Below are positions 24,301-33,658 of a stretch of 64,000 bases of DNA, piece by piece. The position numbers and the translations under genes were made by a program. Source of the DNA: Sweltsa coloradensis (lineage: Eukaryota; Arthropoda; Insecta; Plecoptera; Chloroperlidae); contig JAMZAV010001283.1 of the NCBI GenBank assembly GCA_024449915.1, positions 1 to 64,000 on the forward strand. Direction: 5' to 3'. The notes beneath the pieces were generated by a model. It saw nothing but the letters and a program-made list of their open reading frames with translations. It was not told the origin of the DNA and made no database searches. Numbering within the stretch: position 1 is the stretch's first letter; every line of letters begins with the position of its first letter.

Positions 24301-27300
24301 ACTCTTTTCAATGACGAACAGTAGGCCTAAATATGCCACCAAACGTAAATTGCAATAATTTTCCAATATTGTATAGGCGACAATTTAAATGTTGAAATGT
24401 GCTCTGATAGCGACTTGCGCTCATCCTTTGTAAACATCACACCAAAAATTATAATTTTAGGGTGGATATTTGAGGTCGAAAAGTGATCCAAAATGTTTGT
24501 GAAAAAGCTGGATTTGCCGATCAATCGAATTTTTAAATGGACATTTATCAATGTAAAAACGTTTGCCCGAGCTCATCAAACCGTCTTATGTAGGCTAAGT
24601 TTAAGTAAGTAGATCCAGCTTGCTATGTGATCACGAGTGACCTTGACCTCCATGCTTGCACAGGTTCAGGGCGGGTTCGCCTACGTGGACGGGGACGGCC
24701 AGACGGTCAACTGGCAATACACGGCGGGGGACGGGGGCTTCGTCCCCGTTATGACGGGACCGGCTGCAAGGGGACCGGCCCCCGGCGCTAAAGTAGCAGG
24801 TACTTGTACGACTCATTTGTAAACTAATCCAACACCATGACATTATTTGCTTTTAAAACTATCCAGACTTAATATTTGATTCCGATTGATGTAATAAAAT
24901 TGACATTTCTTCTCTAATTTAATTAATAAACATTAGTTAAGCTTATTAATAAACATTTTGAGCCCTTTTTATGGTTTTTGACTGTTGATTTCTTAAAAAA
25001 AAAATGGTTTTAATTCACTAAATATGATTAAATAAAATATAAAATTGTATAATTTATAAAATTACTAAATACTCAATGTTTCAAAAACTTTGCCTACAAA
25101 TCATGTAACTTGAATAAACTTTAAGAAGTGATAAGAAGATTTTTCGTAAATCCTAGATTTTAGTAATAGTTAGTTGGTTTTGGATTGTTTTCGAAAAAAA
25201 TACTTTCCCGCTGTAGTTAGACCGTTGTTACGCATTGGTATGTGGCAAGTATGTACTAAATTAAATAGCATAATAAGTTATACAACTAAACCATTAATAT
25301 TAAATGAAAAAAATGCACCTATGTGCAAATGAGTTCATATTAATTTTTATTTCAAAAAATCTTGAAATGATTCCATTTAAAAAATAACTTTTCGAGGAAA
25401 TTTAGAATGACTATTGAAGATGACTCTGTTCAGCTAGCATTCAATAAAACCTTGGAAAAAGATCCAGTAATGAATAGTGATTGTTGTTTGCGGGAAATGA
25501 ACCTGTGACCTCCCAAATTAGAGATTGCAGCGTTAATCATAACATATACCTCTGTCGGTGGTTGTTTTGCGAATCTCGCAAACAAATTGTTTTTGTTTTA
25601 TTTTCTATCTTGTTTTATCCTCAGCATCACTAGTTCGTATTACTGCCAGTCTATTATGTGCGTTACGTCAGGCTCACGACTGTGTTTCATCCCCACGCAG
25701 GGTTCGACTCCCGGGCGTCTCACGACGACGCCCCCGCGTCGTCCTCCTCCGCGGACGCCGACTACGACGAAAACGCCGACGCCTCCTACAACTTCAACAT
25801 CGACACCGACAGCTACAAGAGGACCGAGAGCTCGGACGCCAAGGGAAACATCCAGGGTCAGTACTCTTACTCGAGCCCCATAGGAGGGAGTCACGCCGTC
25901 AGTTACATCGCCGGCGAGGGTACCGGCTTCGTCGTCACCAGCGGCGACTCGTCTCAACAGGGTAGTCACCAGGCCTCGGGGTACGACTATCCGGCACCTC
26001 CCCAGCAGTCGCACCTCTCTCCCGCCGGCAGCGGCCTCCGATAGTCAGACCCAGGTCAACCCGGACGGCTCCTTCGCCTTCTCCTACTCCACCGCCGACC
26101 ACGACCACCAGGCAAGAGCCGATGCGCAGAACAACGTGCGCGGGAGTTACTCGTTCGTCTCCCAAGACGACGGCCAGAGGAGGACGATCGACTACGAGGC
26201 GGGCGCGGCAACCGGCTACGTAGCTACCGGCGCTCATCTACCTGTTGCCCCGAGCGCCCCCGCGACGTCGAGCGCCTCTCAACACTCCGCAGGCACCTCT
26301 CACCATCACTCGGCAGGCGCCTCTCACCACTCGGCAGGGGCTGACGACGTCACCACTGGACAGACTGTCATCAACCCTGACGGATCCTTCTCGTACTCGT
26401 ACTCGACCGACGACCACTCCAAGCAGGAGTCTGCCGACGCGCACAACAACGTGAGGGGGAGCTTCTCCTTCATCTCCAAGGACGACGGTCAGACGCGCAA
26501 GGTGGACTACATCGCCGGAGCCGATACTGGCTTTGTCGCGACAGGTGACCATCTCCCAGTTGCACCTCTTCCCTCTAATGGGGCGGGGATCAAATCAGTT
26601 GCTTCGCATTCTTCATCTCAGTCCAGCGACGGACACTCTTCCAGCAGTTCGTCAACCAACAATGCCCAGTCTGATGGTTCGTACTCCTTCTCATATCAGA
26701 CCGACGACCACTCTCACCACGCAGCGTCCGACGCCAAAGGCAACGTCGCCGGAAGCTTCTCTTTTGTTGCCGACGACGGCGTCTCTAGAAAGGTTGACTA
26801 CACCGCCGGCGCCGACCAGGGTTTCGTCGCCAAGGGTGCCCACCTACCTGTTGCCCCGGTAGCGGGAGGCAGCGGTGGATACCAGTATCCTGCCCCTGCC
26901 CCTGCCTCCTCCTCGTCTGATGGACAACAGAGTGAAGCCAACAGCGATGGCTCCTACTCTTACAGCTACGACACGGGAAGCAGCTCCAAACAGGAGAGTG
27001 CTGACGCTCAAGGCAACGTTGTCGGGAGTTTCTCGTTCCTTGGTGGTGACGGAGTCAACCGTAAGTTGACCTACACTGCCCGCGGCGAGGAGGGCTTCAT
27101 AGCCAAGGGGGATCACCTTCCCGTAGCCCCGGCCGCACCCGCACCCGCGCCCGCTCAAGAGGGCGGACTCACCATCCAGAACGCGTTCGCTCACCCGGAC
27201 TTGTTCGCCTCATCAGGAGACTCGCACTCCTCCAGTGGCAGCGTGATGGCGTCCAAAGACGGCGCCTACTCTTACTCGTACAAGACAGGTGCTGCGGGAC

Positions 27301-28208
27301 CTTCGCATAAGTCCTCACCGGCCGGTCAAAACAGTTTCGGTTCTGGAGCTGGTAAATTTTCTTCCTCACACGCGGGTGGGTCCAGCTCTTCGACTACCGG
27401 ACACGTGAAAGCCTCCAAGGAAGGTGCCTACTCATACTCCTACTCCACAGGTGGTCAGAGTGCACCGGCAGCTTCTTCTTCTTCTCCCCGTCAGAACAGC
27501 CAGGGATCGGCAGGAGCGGCGTCTAGTTCCGAAAGCCAAGCTAGTGACGGATCGTATTCCTTCTCGTACAACACGGGGACTCACAGCCATGAGCAGTCGG
27601 CCGACCCACAGAACAACGTGCGGGGAAGTTTCTCCTTCAAGGACAACGCCGACGGCCAAGTGAAGAAGGTCTCGTACACGGCCGGAGCCGCCACCGGGTT
27701 TGTTGCTACGGGAGCGCATCTTCCGAAGATTGCAGCTAATGGTGCGCCACTGCCGGTGAGTGCGGGTTCTAGCGCGCATGCGTCGTCTTCGGCGGGGAGA
27801 TCGGCGTCCTCCAGCTCGGGAAGCGACGCCTCCTACTCGTACAGCTACAAGACAGACTCGAGCTCAAAGCAAGAGTCCTCGGACTCTCGGGGCAACGTCG
27901 TGGGCAGCTTCAGCTTCGTCGGCGGGGACGGCGTCAACCGGAGGCTGACGTACACGGCCAAGGACGACGAGGGGTTCGTCGCGGCGGGCGATCACCTCCC
28001 TGTTGCTCCCGCTCTCCCGGGTGGCGCGTCCCCCTCGGGTGGCGCCTCCCCTACTCACCGGGCGACCGGGACCCTGCCGGCCTCGACGTCTCTCCTGCAC
28101 GCGCACCCTCAAGGTCATATCACGCGCGATGGGAATGTAGTCATCTCCACGTATTTGCCCCCAGATAGCGTCCATAAGTTTGGATATATCTTTGATACAA
28201 AGGCGTAG
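15122..28208 (+). CDS. Multi-domain RR-type cuticle protein gene (four coding exons)
   Basis: Exons 15122-15142, 19638-19793, 24664-24799 and 25701-28208 join through GT-AG introns in compatible phases (0, 0, 1). The product starts with a hydrophobic secretion signal (MAVCNTTLVLVLVLATSLA), then carries repeated Rebers-Riddiford domains, which bind chitin in the extracellular cuticle. One RR domain spans exons 2-3 and seven more, plus two half domains, lie in exon 4. The motif GxHLP after most domains resembles RR-1 (soft cuticle) proteins. Most cuticle proteins have a single RR domain, so eight is unusual. The exon 4 frame breaks once: read as given, the protein stops at 26044 (218 aa). If a 70 nt GC-rich intron (25962-26031) is removed, the frame continues to 28208 (916 aa). 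The exons are GC-rich in AT-rich surroundings. Confidence 0.85.
15811..17090 (+). mobile_element. piggyBac-like MITE R8, copy 2, split by a Helitron-like element
   Basis: TTAA at 15807-15810 precedes AGGGTATTCACCC. The body matches 11922-12549 as far as about 16340, is interrupted by the Helitron-like copy 16341-17000, then resumes with ATTTTAGTGTAGTATTATGC near 17041. The right terminus is not recognisable. It lies in intron 1 of the cuticle gene. Confidence 0.7.
16341..17000 (+). mobile_element. Non-autonomous Helitron-like element, subfamily A
   Basis: Starts TTGGATGAAAAGTAGCGAGC and ends GGCGGGACTTAAGCG followed by TTTTCCTAG|T. It is inserted inside R8 copy 2 and is therefore younger than that MITE. 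A (CTTT)n run sits at 16436-16458. Confidence 0.8.
17091..17717. other. Intron 1 sequence, nothing recognised
   Basis: No supported exon. The phrase CTTTCACGACCCGTAGATG at 17644-17662 recurs with slight change near 43907, so repeat material is likely. Confidence 0.4.
17718..17783. repeat. Perfect 30 bp palindrome with 6 nt loop
   Basis: Arms 17718-17747 and 17754-17783 are exact reverse complements around CTCGTT. The outer 19 nt of the right arm (AACATCTAGGAGGCAGTGG) also occur at 53975-53993 inside the PIF-like element. Confidence 0.95.
17994..18567. mobile_element. hAT-like MITE with exact 8 bp target duplication
   Basis: Termini CAGGCGCGTA and TACGCCACTG are flanked by identical ATCTTTAT at 17986-17993 and 18568-18575, the 8 bp duplication expected of hAT transposition. 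The body is paralogous to 10473-10867. C-tracts lie at 18481-18492 and 18539-18551. Confidence 0.88.
18299..18465 (-). repeat. SINE S2 3' fragment nested in the hAT MITE
   Basis: (TTTA)n followed by ACGTCTATCCTATTCAG and AACTGATTTACAAAGGAGG, the reverse of the S2 tail (see 41080-41300, 46742-46985). It interrupts the hAT body exactly where the 10.4 kb copy reads straight through. Confidence 0.8.
18576..19637. other. Intron 1, no recognised feature
   Basis: AT-rich, with a (TATTG)n-like run at 18590-18615 and poly-A at 19552-19570. Ends in TTCGTTTCCAG, the acceptor for exon 2. Confidence 0.5.
19638..19793 (+). CDS. Cuticle gene exon 2 (signal peptide end, RR domain first half)
   Basis: Acceptor TTTCCAG, donor GTACGT. 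52 codons. LVLVLVLATSLA completes the signal peptide, followed by a short proline/arginine linker. The first half of an RR domain then follows (DGAYKFGYDTGDGHSAQASA), with the aromatic triad Y-x-F-x-Y that lines chitin-binding strands. Confidence 0.88.
19794..21329. other. Intron 2, first part, nothing recognised
   Basis: No exon-like open frame with splice signals. A few short AAGATGGC-type phrases near 20040-20110 and 20290 are weakly repeated. Confidence 0.4.
21330..21690 (+). repeat. tRNA-derived SINE S1, interrupted copy
   Basis: Head with A-box-like TGGCTCTAGCGTTAAGCG and B box GGGTTCAAATCCCGTCG, then the S1 body. An 89 bp hairpin sequence interrupts it at 21513-21601. Plus orientation, in intron 2 of the cuticle gene. 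Confidence 0.8.
21500..21614. repeat. 89 bp hairpin insertion with 13 bp target duplication
   Basis: ATACCTAGTATAG occurs at 21500-21512 and again at 21602-21614. The S1 copy at 11098-11330 has only one ATACCTAG at this point. The insert includes a perfect 28 bp hairpin (arms 21509-21536 and 21543-21570, loop CTTAAT) whose left arm starts inside the duplicated target. Confidence 0.85.
21691..22989. other. Intron 2, nothing recognised
   Basis: AT-rich; no supported feature. Confidence 0.35.
22990..23425. mobile_element. hAT-like MITE
   Basis: Termini CAGTGGCGTATCCA and TGGATACGCCACTG are perfect inverses. They are flanked by GGGAGAGC (22982-22989) and GGAAGAGC (23426-23433), a 7/8 match to an 8 bp target duplication. 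The phrase GGTGAAAATCTGTGCGTTTT is repeated at 23112 and 23219. C/G tracts lie at 23374-23410. Confidence 0.85.
23434..24663. other. Intron 2, last part
   Basis: No exon is recognised before the exon 3 acceptor (TGCTTGCACAG). TGACCTTGACCT at 24637-24648 contains a nuclear-receptor half-site like that in the promoter; relevance unknown. Confidence 0.4.
24664..24799 (+). CDS. Cuticle gene exon 3 (RR domain second half)
   Basis: Encodes VQGGFAYVDGDGQTVNWQYT then AGDGGFVPVMTG, which completes the RR domain begun in exon 2 (the G-x-F-x-Y and DGQTVxxxYTAG positions fit the family). Ends in phase 1 before GTACTT. It is the least typical RR unit, with a tryptophan in place of the usual residue before Q-Y-T. 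Confidence 0.88.
24800..25700. other. Intron 3, nothing recognised
   Basis: AT-rich 901 bp intron, donor GTACTT, acceptor CCCCACGCAG. Confidence 0.6.
25701..28208 (+). CDS. Cuticle gene exon 4: seven RR repeats and two half repeats
   Basis: Repeat starts, approximately: 25770, 26061, 26371, 26668, 26940, 27541 and 27821. Each follows the plan DGSYSFSYxT, SADAxxNVxGSFSF, DGxxRxVxYTAGAxxGF, then HLPVAP. Two N-terminal half repeats (DGAYSYSYKTG near 27256, EGAYSYSYSTG near 27421) lack the chitin-binding core. Linkers are rich in Ser, His, Pro and Ala. Repeats at 26940 and 27821 are most alike, as are those at 26061 and 27541, suggesting block duplication. The last 40 codons (from about LHAHPQGH) form a non-repeat tail ending FGYIFDTKA. 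The first repeat is in a different frame from the rest, with the shift between about 25998 and 26035. Many open frames in other phases here are shadows caused by GC bias. Confidence 0.85.
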
Positions 28209-29900
28209 AAGATACTTTTTAGCAAACAAGCTATAATAACTGCACTGCCATAATGTTTTCAATATTTTTCTTATTACACAAAAATATTGAAGATGACTTT
28301 ATTGTAAACAGCTATGGAAACACAACTTGCCTCGTTCAAAGGTTTTTAACCTTCTCTCACATATGAAAATATTGCAAAAGGAAATATGTACAACTGGAAA
28401 ATGTAAGGTTCTTTGAGTTTTCGGGACATTCTAAGAAAGTATTTTTTAAATATGTAAAAACTTCTTTACAAGTTATCTTTAATTTTTTCTGGTTTGGTGG
28501 TTTGGTGATTTTTGTCTGGGGTGTTTATTTTTTCTCTTGACATTTTTGCAGTAACAATAATGAGGCTTTAAGAAATTTCCACAGCTGTTTACATAATTAA
28601 TTTTCTTGTTTTAATCTCTGAGAGAAGATCATATTTCCTTCTCCTTCTTACGAGTGTGATATGTCTATCTTATAGATGTTTTCTTGTTGACGACCCCAGC
28701 AGTCCCATGATCAGAGAAACAAAATGTCGGCGAACTAACCAGGCAAAGTTTAAGGACATCCATATTTCTTGTACAAAGTTTTCAAGCAAAAGTAAAATGT
28801 AGGAGATATCATCTCCCTCGAAAAAAAAATACCCATAAAATCTTCTAACTTAAGTCTAAGTTAAAGCGTTGTAATTGGATGAGCGTAGCGAGCGAAGCGA
28901 GTGGAGCAAGACTTCAATTTCACTGACCCCCCAAAAAATTTTAAGCCCAATGGTTTTTTTTTTTTTTTTTTTTTGTTGTGTTTTTTCGTCTGTTTGTTCG
29001 CTCTCTACCGGGCAAACGGCATATGCGATCTTGATAAAAATTTGACAGGACCTTCGAAATCTCTGAACTTAGACTTTGCCACGTTTTTGGGTTCAATCGA
29101 AGAAATTTTCTTATGAATATCGTACTTTACGATTTTTTTCGATTTTTATTGCGATATTTTCGTGCCCATTTGGGCCAATTCTGACCAAACGGGTGGGGCT
29201 ACAACGTTCATATTCACATGGACATTAAGGTAATGGTGATGTATTGCTTTCTGAAAGAAAAAGTTGAAAAAGTTAGCCAGAATCGAGAAAAATAAAGCTT
29301 TTAATATACGTTTTTTGACTTTTTGTGCGATATTTTCGTGCCATTTGGGCCAATTCTGACCAAACGTTTGGGGCTACAACGTTCATATTATACATGGACA
29401 TTAAGGTTATGGTTATGTATTACCTTTTGAAAGAAAAAGTGGAAAAATTTAGCCAGAATCCAAAGAAATAAAGCTTTTAATACAAGTTTTTTACGGTAAA
29501 TAATACCAATTGACAAGAAACAAAAGAAACTTGACAACATTCACCTTCAATGCGTAGGCAGCAAAACAAAGCACTTGCAAAAGTAAAGATATCCCACGCA
29601 AACTAAAACCTTTAAAAAGCTCATCCATCAACGCGGCGGGACTTTAGCGTTTTCCTATGTAACCAAACAGTGACATTCTTTGGGCATAAGTTCTTTGTAT
29701 TCTCAATGAGACGTTAAATATATTTTTTGTGAATTGCAATGAGGGAAAAAAGTCTTAAACAATTATTATAAATGAAATAAATATGTTGACACATGAATTT
29801 ACCTCGTGAGTTGACTTTAAAAAAATGTACAAATCTGTGATAGTCTTTACAAGTTATTTGCAATGGTTTGTAAGGACAATAAACATGTCATAGAAAAATA
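28209..29900 (+). other. 3' region of the cuticle gene with candidate poly(A) signal
   Basis: No AATAAA closely follows the stop codon. The best candidate outside the inserted element is AATAAA at 29878-29883, followed by a GT-rich stretch (GTGGTGTGT near 29910). If it is used, the Helitron-like element 28875-29658 lies within the 3' UTR. A non-canonical nearer signal cannot be excluded. Confidence 0.45.
28875..29658 (+). mobile_element. Non-autonomous Helitron-like element, subfamily B, with internal duplication
   Basis: Starts TTGGATGAGCGTAGCGAGCG, ends GGCGGGACTTTAGCG then TTTTCCTAT. The body contains a direct tandem duplication of about 176 bp, with units beginning at 29151 and 29327 (GCGATATTTTCGTGCC). 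The minus-strand copy at 3070-3660 has a single unit. Confidence 0.75.
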
Positions 29901-30635
29901 CTTTTAGTGGTGTGTATTATTTTAAATAACCGTCTGTCATCATGCCTGTGCCACTCCTGGATCCACTTGGAAATCCACTTCGTTTCCAAAGTGAATCGTT
30001 CTAGAAGTCCGAGAATGTCTTTAGAAGAGTAAGAGAGAGTGATGGGTGATGACTGATGTCACTGATGTGACTTCGTAAGAAATACTCAAAGGTGGACAAA
30101 CTTGGATGTACACAAATTAAAAATGTACATTATTATAACAAGTGCGAAGAAATGTTCATATACATCCATCTGCATAATATTTTTAAATGTTTTTTCCCCT
30201 ATGCCAATGGTACGAATAGTACCTTTTTAGAGAAAATTGAAAATAGTCATCTGCGAAATAAAAACAGCTCGAAACATGAAAATTCTGGTTTGTCCACAAA
30301 AACCAAAAGAAGAAAAAAAATAGAAAGTATGCACCTATAATTTTCATTTTAAATTAAAATGTAGCTTTAATTCAAGATCCCAAAATTCCTTAAAAATCAT
30401 GATTAAAAATATGAAAAAATACAAAATTGTGAAACTCGAATTGTATGCTTAAAATTACCTAATTTACACGGGAAAAACAAAGGACTGAAAGGGTTAACCC
30501 GGCGCCTCCACCAAGAACATCAACGACGACGAGTGTTGAAAAAGTAGAAGCTTCGGGGCTCTTTCGTACTCGTGTCTGTCTTCAAAATATTCTACCTTTT
30601 TGATATTATTCTTTTTTTAATTTGTCTCTGCTGTA
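29901..30635. other. No recognised feature
   Basis: AT-rich; nothing supported. Confidence 0.35.
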
Positions 30636-31067
30636 GAGTTGAAGACAGATATAGAGTCCCATTTCTCAAATCAGCGAAGCGGAATAAGGGTTGCGGTCAA
30701 ACTCCAGGGGTCCTACTCCACCTAGGCGTCTTACACAGTTGCCGTACTACTTTGATTGTGCGAGTATGAATAGCAATTCACAAGGAATTCTGAGAAGTAA
30801 ATTACTCCACGTGGAGTTGAAAAACTTCGTTGACCAACCACATTCAGAGTTTCGAAGATTCAGCCAATAGGGTGGCTAAAAGAATTCGGAACTACAAAAT
30901 AAAGAAAGAGGTTTCCTGTTTCAGGCGATTTGGCAACATCGTTAACTAGTTTAGGGGCGCACATTTTCGGAGTTAATAAGCGTTAAATTGGCTACAAGGA
31001 TTACTTCTTTTGTACAATAATGCGTCTTTGTATGAAAAGTTTTGGGACTTATATCTGTCTTCAACTC
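30636..31067. mobile_element. TA-flanked MITE (Tc1/mariner-like)
   Basis: Inverted ends GAGTTGAAGACAGATATA (30636 onward) and its complement ending at 31067, about 25 bp with one indel, flanked by TA on both sides (30634-30635, 31068-31069). The 432 bp interior has no transposase. Confidence 0.82.
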
Positions 31068-31093
31068 TAATAGAGATATATTATTGGTATTCC

Positions 31094-31605
31094 CAGGAGC
31101 GTAGGAACACTTTTTCTAGTTGTGTTGTGTAATTGTGTTGGGGAATCTTCTCGCAGATAAAGCCTATGCAGGGAATGAAACAGCACCGGCATTCTGAAAA
31201 GATATTTGGGTTCAAAGAAGCGATTGACAGGCACTCGCCAGTTGGACCCACCGCATCGCTGTTGCCAGGTTTACTTTACTGACTGAACCTCATTTAATAT
31301 AAATACAAAATTCATGTTTAAACCTTGCAACCCTGTAAGCAATGAAGGCAAACGCGTGGCGCTTGAGAAGATAAGTCGAACCCTTCGGTTCTTTTGTGGC
31401 ATTGTCTAGGTAATAGCTGACCAATATCGAGTCTATTCACGGCTGTTCTTTTCAAGAATCTAGTGCTGTTTCATTCCCTGCATAGACTATAGTTTGTCAG
31501 TTGAAGGAGGGTTAGGATGCCCACCATTATGTAGAGGTGCTGAGGTCACAGGTGGTGAGGGTCCCCCCATTCAACCCCCACCCCTACCCCTGTTCTAAGC
31601 GCCTG
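31094..31605. mobile_element. hAT-like MITE with exact 8 bp duplication
   Basis: Ends CAGGAGCGTAGGAAC and GTTCTAAGCGCCTG are flanked by identical GGTATTCC at 31086-31093 and 31606-31613. It lies only 26 bp from the TA-flanked MITE. An inner inverted repeat is nested in it (next entry). Confidence 0.88.
31164..31485. mobile_element. Inverted-repeat element nested in the hAT MITE
   Basis: CTATGCAGGGAATGAAACAG plus CAC at 31164-31186 is exactly repeated in reverse at 31463-31485. These 23 bp perfect inverted ends bound 322 bp. No target duplication is clear. Confidence 0.75.
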
Positions 31606-31613
31606 GGTATTCC

Positions 31614-32099
31614 GTCTAGACCACTCGAACGTTACCTTTTTAGTAAATATTTACCAGGTTTATTACGTCTTGTCAACTAACTGGAAAGAAGAAATTAAAT
31701 AGGTCTAGTACATTTTTGTTAGTTTTAGCAGCATTATCTTGGTGGGAGTGTTGTATGCAGTAAATGCATACCCTTGAAGCACCAGTGCGGTGCCTAGTAA
31801 AGAGTTTTCATAATCTGGTCGAATTTATTTGTTTTTTCGCGGATGTTTTGATGTGGTAGTGAGTGGTAAACTCACAGAATCCACAAAATATATACAAGTA
31901 ATTCTCAAGATTTATTATTGTCGGCCGCCATGTGTTCAGGCCTACAAGTCTGGGGTCCAGGGAGGAGGGGGTGGGGGTGGGGGGCAGCGTCTTTGGTCCT
32001 TTACAAGGTAAAATAATAAATTGAGGTTAAGGAAGGGGGAAGTTCATATAAATATTAATATAAATGCCGTAATGTATCATTTCACAATAATTTTCAGTT
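31614..32099. other. No recognised feature
   Basis: Nothing supported apart from a G-rich tract at 31963-31984. Confidence 0.35.
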
Positions 32100-32733
32100 C
32101 TTACCTAAAGGATTACCACAAAAATTATTTTTTACCACTTAATCTTCTATAGCATAAAACTACACTTACAGATTAAAAATGTATATCTTGTAACTGTGAT
32201 TTTACAAGAACTTTTTAAGTTTTTTAATCCGGAAATTTGCGAAAATTGGCGTTTTAGTGAATTTCTTAAATCGGCTTTAACCTGTTTCTTTTTTATACTA
32301 GATACTAGAACACGGTACCAATCTAAAATGGCCCTTTTTAACATCGTGTCTTGTAACTGTGCACAAATACCCTCAAACACTAAAATAATATGCATTCCAA
32401 AATCACCCCCTTTCTTGGTGATCAGCATATTTTGAGCGAACCACTTACCCAAATTACAAAACAATATATATCACATTTACAGAAAAGGCTGTCGAGTAGG
32501 CCTACGTCAATAATATTTGGGATCCAAAACCTCCAAGGTCACGGGGCTTAAAGATCGTCCCATTGTTATTTCTTATGGGAGATTTTTGCTGATGGGACCT
32601 AGCTCGAAAATTACCAAGATTGACAATTTTTTCGGGGGTTGGTGGACCCAATAGTTTTTCTGATACTTTCTTAATTCATAACTAGTTGGCCCGAATAAAA
32701 TATATGTTTTTAGTTTAGCGGGTGAATACCCCT
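32100..32733 (-). mobile_element. piggyBac-like MITE R8, copy 3
   Basis: Reversed, it begins AAAGGGGTATTCACCCGC and matches 11922-12549 along its body (for example, CCAAGAAAGG near 32412). A TTAA lies beside the recognisable end; the other end is decayed. The overlapping open frames on both strands are spurious. Confidence 0.7.
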
Positions 32734-32739
32734 TTAAAT

Positions 32740-33606
32740 GCCCTCCAACCCCCAACGGGGCTCAGCCCTTGTCCCCCGTCTCATCAAGGTGAAACCACTC
32801 AAGTTTTGTAACTTCGACACTGTTTCCCCGCAAGATATTCTCCATAATTACAGACAAATTTTTGTAGTATTCTTATCAATGTACAGTAGCAGAGTAGAGG
32901 CCGGTGTGGATAATATTAACTCAGATTCAGATTCAGTTTATTCGATCTATCAGGTATCACAATTCACAAGCAGTACATTATATCACTTCATAGGCCTACA
33001 AATTCAACTTATAAAAATACAAATGGAATTACAACAGATGTATGCCTACAAAATTGTAGGCCAAGGTACAAAAGTAGTATGCTATGCGTATAAATACAAT
33101 TACACACAAAAGATGAACAGTAAGTAGGCCTAGTCTTTGATATAAAAGTACAAGAGACCAGTAACAGGGGCACAAAACTAACAATTGTCAGTGTAGTTAA
33201 ATATAGTAGTTCTTTAATTATTTATAATCAAAAGATTATAAAAATATTAAGTATAAAATTAACAAATAACAGATACCCAAATGTGGTGGCTTGAATGAAC
33301 GTTAAAAAAATGAGAAAAAAAAAAATATAGCCATGCTGTACAAAGCCCTAGCAGTTTAATAATGTTTTCATTGGTGTCTAAAGGTACTTGTTTTTACTAC
33401 GTTAAATAAAAGATAAAGCGACGTTAGCAGAGCAAAGAAAATTACAAACTATTCGAACATTCTGCACAAACTTTCGAATGAAATGTAAAACCCGCTGCCC
33501 GTGGACCCGCCCATTATGCTGTTCACACTTGACGTAGAAACTGCGCTTTGCGGAAAGTGAAATATAAACAAGGCAGTGTGTTTGTTTTTTTGTGTCATGT
33601 TGAAAA
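32740..33606. other. Upstream region of archease
   Basis: No ORF with homology. The last ~100 bp before 33607 would hold the archease promoter and 5' UTR. No TATA box is obvious, which fits a housekeeping gene. Confidence 0.4.
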
Positions 33607-33658
33607 ATGGCACCTTTCACAGAGAGTGAGTTGGTTATTCCACCGTGTAAATATGAAT
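33607..33658 (+). CDS. ZBTB8OS: Archease exon 1
   Basis: ATG in an AAAATGG context encodes MAPFTESELVIPPCKYE plus one base, then donor GTAAGA. The N terminus is shorter than in vertebrates; KYEY leads directly into LDHTAD. Confidence 0.88.

Noticed and set aside
25558..27948. Several long frames overlapping the cuticle exon on both strands
   Set aside because: They are Arg/Pro/Thr- or Val/Gly-rich shadows of the GC-rich RR coding frame and have no domain of their own.
32147..32464. 105-codon minus-strand frame
   Set aside because: It is entirely inside piggyBac-like MITE R8; the same region in copies 1 and 2 is not open.
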